Origin: Acidilobaceae archaeon
GTDB taxonomy: Archaea > Thermoproteota > Thermoprotei_A > Sulfolobales > Acidilobaceae
Reading direction: 5' to 3'
Assembly (NCBI GenBank): GCA_027081695.1
Contig: JALWJI010000051.1
Location: 1-5,347, forward strand
Length of the DNA: 5,347 nt
In this document: piece by piece, positions 1-5,347 of the stretch
Layout: the number at the start of each line of letters is the position of its first letter
Position numbering within the stretch: position 1 is the stretch's first letter
Notes under the pieces: generated by a model
Seen by the model: the letters and a program-made list of their open reading frames with translations, nothing else
What the model was told of the DNA's origin: nothing
The model's database searches: none
Made by a program: the position numbers and the translations under genes

Positions 1-59
1 AAATAGGCGAGAGACAGTCTCTTAGATACTATCCTACATGGTACCACGATAAACTCTAG
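1..59 (+). CDS. 3' end of an unidentified upstream gene (possibly gatD)
   Basis: The frame starting at base 3 is open from the window edge to a TAG at 57-59 and encodes the 18-residue tail IGERQSLRYYPTWYHDKL. The other two plus frames hit stops at once (bases 4-6 and 23-25), so if a plus-strand gene ends here, it is this frame. The stop lies only 19 bp before gatE and the gatE Shine-Dalgarno site sits in that gap, which suggests co-transcription. gatD, encoding the asparaginase-like ammonia-producing partner of GatE, is the obvious functional candidate, and the 'GE..SL..Y' spacing vaguely recalls GatD C-termini. This is a guess: 18 residues cannot identify a family, and a chance open frame is not excluded. 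Confidence 0.42.
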   Translation, partial: IGERQSLRYYPTWYHDKL

Positions 60-64
60 GCCTT

Positions 65-71
65 GGAGGTG
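65..71 (+). promoter_or_regulatory. Shine-Dalgarno site of gatE
   Basis: GGAGGTG is a full match to the archaeal anti-Shine-Dalgarno sequence at the 16S rRNA 3' end. It lies 7 nt before the GTG at 79. It fixes that GTG as the gatE start and indicates SD-led translation of an internal operon cistron. Confidence 0.85.
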
Positions 72-78
72 CTAGGCA

Positions 79-2001
79 GTGACTAGGAAAATAGATTATG
101 AAAAAATAGGCCTCTTAGTAGGACTTGAAATTCACCAGCAACTAGCTACAAGGCAAAAGCTCTTCTGTCCATGTCCAGCGGAACTAAGCGAAGAAGACCA
201 TGATGAATTCGAGAGGAGGCTTAGACCCACTAGAGGAGAAACAGGTGACATAGATATAGCAGCGTTATTCGAGTGGAGGAAAGGAAAATACTATCATTAC
301 GAGGCTCCGACAAAGCATAGTTGTCTAGTAGAGGCCGATGAAGAACCCCCGCACGAAATGAACAAAGAAGCAATAGCTATAGGAGTAGCTATGGGTCTGG
401 CCTTCAAATCACATATAGTCGATGAAGTACACGTGATGAGGAAAATAGTGATTGATGGAAGTAACACGACTGGATTCCAGAGAACAGCTATAGTTGCGCT
501 CGGAGGCGCGATAAAGGTAGGAGAAAAAGAGATCCCCATACAGACAATCGCCATTGAGGAAGACGCGGCTAGGAAAATCAAGGACGAGGGTCTCAGAATA
601 AGATATCGGCTAGATAGGCTCGGAATACCCCTAATCGAAATAGCGACGGGGCCAGTAATAACCTCCCCAGAAGAAGCAAGAGAAGTCGCACTAGCAATAG
701 GCCAGATGCTAAGACTAACCGGCAAAGTGAGGAGAGGTCTAGGAACAATAAGACAGGACTTAAACGTAAGCGTCAAAAACGGAGCAATAACTGAGATAAA
801 AGGAGTACAAAGACTAGACCTTATACCCAAAGTAATAGAATACGAGGCACTTAGACAAGTAACACTCCTAGAAATAAAAGAAGAATTAATAAAACGGGGT
901 CTAAAAAAGGATGACATTATTTATGAGCCCATAGATTTAACGGAAGTCTTCGCCGATACGAAGAGCAAAGTAATACAGAGAACCATAAAGAAAGGAGGAA
1001 GAGTATATGGTCTAAAACTACCCAAAATGAAAGGACTATTAGGAAAAGAAGTTATGCCTGGAAGAAGATTTGGAACAGAGATAGCTGACTATGTACGATT
1101 CTGGTCGGGCGTAGGAGGCATATTCCACAGCGACGAATTACCAAAATACGGCATAACACAAGAAGAACTAGACGAAGCCTACGAGGTTCTGAGAGCCAGG
1201 AAGGACGAAGACGCCATAGTTATCGTCGCCGCAGAAAAAGAAAAAGCCCTAAAAGCCTTAGAAGCAGTAGTCGAAAGAGCCCGCCTAGCACTAGATGGAG
1301 TTCCCCAAGAGACAAGAGGCGCACTAGAGGACGGCACAACTAGGTTCCTCAGGCCAAGGCCCGGAAGTGCACGAATGTATCCCGAAACAGATACGCCGCC
1401 CATACTTGTAGATGACAAGATACTAGAACTAGCAGAGTCAATCAAGCCAGAATCACCAGAGATAAAGATGAAAAGACTAATCGAAGAGTATGGAGTACCG
1501 AAAGATCTAGCAAAAGAAGTCCTTAGAGACGTTAGACTAGACCTCATCGAGAAATTAATAATAAAATACAAAGAAAAGGTCCCAGCCAAGACAATAGCAT
1601 CCATATTCGTAGTCACTCTCAGAGGTCTACGAAACGAAATTGACATAGACTCAATCGAAGACTGGCAAATGGAGACGCTAATAGATATGCTAGCAAATGA
1701 ACAAATAGCAAAAGAAGCAGTCGAAGAGATCCTAAAATATTTAGGAGAACATCCCGGAGCAGATCCAAGGAAAGCTGCCGAAGAACTCAACCTAACATCG
1801 CTATCGAGAGAAGAAGCAGAAAAAATAATCGAAGAAATAGTCAAAGAAAATCTCGATGTTGTGAAAGAACGTGGAATGAAAGCAATGGGACTAATAATGG
1901 GCAGAGCAATGTCCAAGCTGAGAGGAAGAATAGATGGAAAAATAGTTGCCGAAATAGTAAGAACAAAAATAAAAGAATACAGTGAGAATTATCGACAATA
2001 A
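79..2001 (+). CDS. gatE: Glutamyl-tRNA(Gln) amidotransferase subunit E
   Basis: GatE is the tRNA-binding and transamidating subunit of the archaea-specific GatDE complex, which converts misacylated Glu-tRNA(Gln) to Gln-tRNA(Gln) in the cytoplasm using ammonia released by GatD. The 640-residue product is a normal length for the family. Residues 11-36 carry the GatB/GatE N-terminal signature (GLEIHQQL, then LFCPCPAEL). RKIVIDGSNTTGFQRT, IAIEEDAARKI (about 157-167) and DRLGIPLIEIATGP (179-192) follow. By analogy with GatB, H19, one of E160/E161, and E187 are the likely metal ligands of the transamidation site. Residues of about 290-420 form the AspRS-like (GAD) insertion that distinguishes GatE from bacterial GatB. 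SARMYPETDTPP (430-440) returns to the core. A helical, YqeY-like tRNA-binding tail ends in MGRAMSKLRGRIDGKIVAEIV. The GTG start is supported by an ideal Shine-Dalgarno site 7 nt upstream. The gene follows the upstream reading frame by 19 bp, so it is probably translated from an operon transcript. Confidence 0.97.
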   Translation: MTRKIDYEKIGLLVGLEIHQQLATRQKLFCPCPAELSEEDHDEFERRLRPTRGETGDIDIAALFEWRKGKYYHYEAPTKHSCLVEADEEPPHEMNKEAIAIGVAMGLAFKSHIVDEVHVMRKIVIDGSNTTGFQRTAIVALGGAIKVGEKEIPIQTIAIEEDAARKIKDEGLRIRYRLDRLGIPLIEIATGPVITSPEEAREVALAIGQMLRLTGKVRRGLGTIRQDLNVSVKNGAITEIKGVQRLDLIPKVIEYEALRQVTLLEIKEELIKRGLKKDDIIYEPIDLTEVFADTKSKVIQRTIKKGGRVYGLKLPKMKGLLGKEVMPGRRFGTEIADYVRFWSGVGGIFHSDELPKYGITQEELDEAYEVLRARKDEDAIVIVAAEKEKALKALEAVVERARLALDGVPQETRGALEDGTTRFLRPRPGSARMYPETDTPPILVDDKILELAESIKPESPEIKMKRLIEEYGVPKDLAKEVLRDVRLDLIEKLIIKYKEKVPAKTIASIFVVTLRGLRNEIDIDSIEDWQMETLIDMLANEQIAKEAVEEILKYLGEHPGADPRKAAEELNLTSLSREEAEKIIEEIVKENLDVVKERGMKAMGLIMGRAMSKLRGRIDGKIVAEIVRTKIKEYSENYRQ

Positions 2002-3780
<1,779 letters not shown>

Positions 3781-3783
3781 ATA

Positions 3784-3811
3784 GTTTTGGTCTTTGAAAC
3801 AGGTAATTTTT
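3784..3811 (+). terminator. Possible T-rich terminator of pyrG
   Basis: Two T-rich stretches (TTTT at 3785-3788, TTTTT at 3807-3811) follow the pyrG stop within about 30 bp, without a convincing hairpin. Archaeal RNA polymerase often terminates at such oligo-T runs. The position, just before a convergent gene, fits, but the tracts are short. Confidence 0.4.
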
Positions 3812-3862
3812 GCACTAAATCATTGATGTACTATTGTAGTTGATCTATTTGGTATACTGTCA

Positions 3863-4201
3863 TTATTTCTTCTCCGGATCAGCTATATGGAATATTATCT
3901 GGTTAACGTTTAGCTCTACTACTTTCCGGATTCCTCTTGTCCCCGGGACATACTTGGCCTTAACAATATTGACGTTCTCAAGCTTCCTTATTTGACTGCT
4001 AATGTTTGCCTTGCTTTGCCCTACTATATGCGAGAGCTCGTCTAAATCGGCTGGTTTTTTAGCTATGTATCGTAGTATTCTGGCTCTTGTCTCGTTGGCT
4101 AGGGCGTTGGCTACCATGGCTATGTATCTGGGGCCTATCACGTGGAGTTTACCATCTACTATGTAGATCCCTTCTTTATCGAATGGTGGATTTAGTCCCA
4201 C
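3863..4201 (-). CDS. ArsR-like winged helix-turn-helix DNA-binding protein
   Basis: This small (112-residue) probable transcription regulator has no transmembrane or signal segment. A short N-terminal strand region (IYIVDGKLHVIG, 12-23) is followed by a winged-helix domain. The domain comprises ALANETRARILRYIAKKP (33-50), LDELSHIVGQSKANISSQIRKLENVNIV (53-80, with the recognition helix about 63-75), and a wing with PGTRGIRKVVELN (86-98). 'NETRARIL..I' and 'SKANISSQIRKLE' are typical of ArsR-type repressors. The CxC metal-binding motif of classical ArsR proteins is absent (there is no cysteine), so metal sensing is not indicated. The GTG at 4201 is preferred over the GTG at 4210 because the GGGGGTG Shine-Dalgarno match overlaps the latter and lies 6 nt before the former. 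The gene converges on pyrG (82 bp between stops) and diverges from rio2 across about 300 bp. Its target is unknown; autoregulation or control of rio2 from the shared intergenic region is possible. Confidence 0.85.
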   Translation of the reverse strand: MGLNPPFDKEGIYIVDGKLHVIGPRYIAMVANALANETRARILRYIAKKPADLDELSHIVGQSKANISSQIRKLENVNIVKAKYVPGTRGIRKVVELNVNQIIFHIADPEKK

Positions 4202-4207
4202 GTCGTG

Positions 4208-4214
4208 CACCCCC
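4208..4214 (-). promoter_or_regulatory. Shine-Dalgarno site deciding the start of the winged-helix gene
   Basis: Read on the minus strand this is GGGGGTG, one mismatch from GGAGGTG. It lies 6 nt before the GTG at 4201, nearly the spacing seen for gatE. It includes the upstream in-frame GTG (4210-4208), which therefore probably serves as part of the ribosome-binding site rather than as the start. Confidence 0.6.
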
Positions 4215-4265
4215 TTTCTGGTGTTTGAATAGTCCTTTACATTTTAGTCTATTCGTGAAATATAT

Positions 4266-4273
4266 TATTTAAA
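4266..4273 (-). promoter_or_regulatory. Possible TATA box for the winged-helix gene
   Basis: On the minus strand TTTAAATA lies inside a longer AT run (4258-4274). Initiation about 26 nt away would be near 4243, leaving a leader of about 40 nt that contains the GGGGGTG site. The whole region is AT-rich, so the exact box is uncertain. Confidence 0.4.
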
Positions 4274-4277
4274 TGAT

Positions 4278-4406
4278 TATGTGTTTTAACGTTACTTGTT
4301 TAATTTGTATTAACTATTGAATTAATTAGATAATAATGAGATATTGTCCACACCACTAATAATCATAACTTCCGTCTATAAAGAATGAATAGTTTCAAAA
4401 CACATA
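4278..4406. repeat. Spaced 10-bp inverted repeat in the divergent intergenic region
   Basis: TATGTGTTTT (4278-4287) and AAAACACATA (4397-4406) are perfect reverse complements separated by 109 bp. They lie in the gene-free stretch between the winged-helix gene and rio2. The left arm sits just upstream of the minus-strand TATA candidate and the right arm about 40 bp upstream of the rio2 TATA box, so paired operator half-sites are conceivable. In sequence this AT-rich a 10-bp match can easily be chance. Apart from the promoters, nothing else was recognised between 4215 and 4493. Confidence 0.3.
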
Positions 4407-4444
4407 TAATGAAAAAGTTAAGTCATTCAGCTCTTAGGAAATTG

Positions 4445-4452
4445 TATATAAG
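4445..4452 (+). promoter_or_regulatory. TATA box, likely rio2 promoter
   Basis: TATATAAG is a very good archaeal TATA box, preceded by purine-rich GGAAA (4438-4442) in a BRE-like position. Initiation would be near 4473, giving a leader of about 35 nt before the ATG at 4509, with a weak GGGGA ribosome-binding match at 4496-4500. A second TATATT at 4481-4486 lies about 26 nt before 4509 and would instead give a leaderless mRNA. Confidence 0.55.
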
Positions 4453-4508
4453 AATCATTTGCATCCATTAATGAATATGCTATATTGGCGTAAATGGGGA
4501 ACACACTG

Positions 4509-5347
4509 ATGCCGAGAAACTTATGGAAAATATACACAGGACTTACAAAGTTGGACATAGCAGTATTGAGAACAGTCGAACGTGGAATGACCAGATATGA
4601 GTATGTTCCTCTAGAGTATATCGAACGCCGCCTTAAGGGTATTCCCAGGACAATCATGTCGAGCATAGACAAGCTGAATCAAATGAAGTTGATAAAGAGA
4701 AGACTAGGCTCAACAGTTGGATATACACTCACGTATTGGGGCCTGGACATTCTATCACTCAATAATCTCGTTCAGAGAGGAGTCATAAGAGTCCTCGGCG
4801 ACAGGATAGGTGTAGGAAAAGAAGGAAACATCTACATAGCGGAAGATGCTTCGGGAAGCCTAGTTATAGTTAAGTTTCATAGAGAAGGGAGAAGAAGTTT
4901 TCAGAAAATCAAGAGATACAGAGGTATAGTTGCAAACTTGCCCAGAAAGTCATGGTTCCAGATAGCAAGGTTACTAGGGGAACGAGAGTTCAAGATACTA
5001 GTGGCATTAAAAGAACATAATGCCCTTGTCCCGGAACCGATAGCATGGAACAGGAATAGTGTGGTCCAAGAATACATACCTGGGATTGAACTATACAGGG
5101 TTAGAGAACTCTCAAAGGACGAAGCCGAGAGAATACTCGAAATGATAATAGATACGCTCCGCATAGCATATCAAAAAGTCGGAATTGTACACGGAGACCT
5201 AAGCGAGTATAATGTACTGATTAGCGAGGACCTAATACCATACATAATAGACTGGCCACAGTACGTTTACAAGGAAGAAGAAATGGCAGATGAACTCCTC
5301 AGAAGAGATGTAACCTATATCCTCTCCTTCTTCAAAAGAAAATATGG
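4509..5347 (+). CDS. rio2: RIO2-type serine kinase/ATPase, 3' end beyond window
   Basis: RIO2 is an atypical protein kinase that archaea and eukaryotes use in late maturation of the small ribosomal subunit, where it acts mainly as an ATPase switch. The first 279 residues are present; the archaeal family is around 280-310 residues, so only a short C-terminal piece is missing. Residues 1-90 form the RIO2-specific N-terminal winged helix (YEYVPLEYIERRL, TYWGLDILSLNNLVQRG). The RIO kinase domain follows. It has the nucleotide loop GVGKEGNIYIA (101-111), ATP lysine K122 in VIVKFHREGRRSFQKIKRYR, hinge VQEYIPG (186-192), catalytic loop VHGDLSEYNVLI (D230, N235), and metal aspartate D248 in IIDWPQ. 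In the nucleotide loop glycine replaces the serine usual in the RIO2 'GKES' motif; other catalytic residues are intact. The ATG at 4509 has a weak GGGGA 8 nt upstream; an in-frame ATG at 4494, right after a stop, would add five residues. The gene is divergent from the winged-helix gene. Confidence 0.95.
   Translation, partial: MPRNLWKIYTGLTKLDIAVLRTVERGMTRYEYVPLEYIERRLKGIPRTIMSSIDKLNQMKLIKRRLGSTVGYTLTYWGLDILSLNNLVQRGVIRVLGDRIGVGKEGNIYIAEDASGSLVIVKFHREGRRSFQKIKRYRGIVANLPRKSWFQIARLLGEREFKILVALKEHNALVPEPIAWNRNSVVQEYIPGIELYRVRELSKDEAERILEMIIDTLRIAYQKVGIVHGDLSEYNVLISEDLIPYIIDWPQYVYKEEEMADELLRRDVTYILSFFKRKY

Noticed and set aside
297..917. Long minus-strand open frame (206 codons) inside gatE
   Set aside because: It is antisense to a clear GatE coding region, is rich in Ser/Ile/Leu as expected from the complement of AGA/ATA/CTA-rich codons, and has no recognisable domain.
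1179..1916. Long minus-strand open frame (245 codons) inside gatE
   Set aside because: It has the same low-complexity Ser/Ile/Phe composition produced by reading the complement of a charged, purine-rich coding strand; it has no motifs and no supporting ribosome-binding site was noted.
3781..3862. Possible second C/D box RNA (TTGATG and TTGATC in the convergent gap)
   Set aside because: No CTGA-like D box at a suitable distance and no closing stem on either strand.
4287..4294. Short palindrome TAACGTTA as an operator
   Set aside because: An 8-bp palindrome is expected by chance in this AT-rich stretch and it has no second copy here.
4385..4471. 28-codon plus-strand open frame starting at ATG 4385
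   Set aside because: No Shine-Dalgarno site, the TATAAAG at 4377 is too close to start a transcript before it, and its end overlaps the rio2 promoter region; it is probably chance.
4494..4508. In-frame ATG at 4494 as the rio2 start
   Set aside because: It immediately follows a stop codon, has no ribosome-binding match upstream, and adds only five residues; ATG 4509 has a GGGGA at suitable spacing or a leaderless option, though 4494 is not strictly excluded.

Overview
The window looks like chromosomal DNA from a hyperthermophilic crenarchaeon (Thermoproteota, probably close to the Desulfurococcales). The evidence is a GatE-type tRNA amidotransferase subunit and a RIO2 kinase with an N-terminal winged helix (both archaeal signatures), GGAGGTG-like Shine-Dalgarno sites, AT-rich TATA-box promoters, and heavy use of AGA/AGG, ATA and CTA codons. 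The species assignment is inference.

Layout from left to right. Bases 1-59 hold the last 18 codons of an unidentified gene on the plus strand, 19 bp ahead of gatE (79-2001), which encodes the tRNA-binding subunit of the archaeal Glu-tRNA(Gln) amidotransferase. The 171 bp between gatE and pyrG hold a previously unlisted element: a strong candidate C/D box guide RNA (2039-2099). It has a 5-bp terminal stem directly framing kink-turn C and D boxes. Its D guide is complementary over 10 nt to the CAAAUGCCUU segment of large-subunit rRNA next to helix 69. pyrG (CTP synthase, best start GTG 2173, end 3780) follows. An open but probably untranslated extension of the pyrG frame runs back across the guide RNA to 2011.

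pyrG converges on a small minus-strand ArsR-like winged-helix gene (3863-4201). An AT-rich region of about 300 bp then separates that gene from a divergently transcribed rio2 (4509 to the window edge, cut before its C-terminus). This region holds a likely promoter for each gene and a spaced inverted repeat.

Functionally the plus-strand cargo is mostly translation-related: Gln-tRNA formation (GatE), rRNA 2'-O-methylation (guide RNA) and small-subunit maturation (RIO2), with CTP synthesis between them. The winged-helix regulator may control itself and/or rio2, but nothing in the sequence proves this. No mobile elements, CRISPR arrays, tRNA or rRNA genes were seen. The protein genes are conserved housekeeping genes, and the main novelty is the guide RNA.
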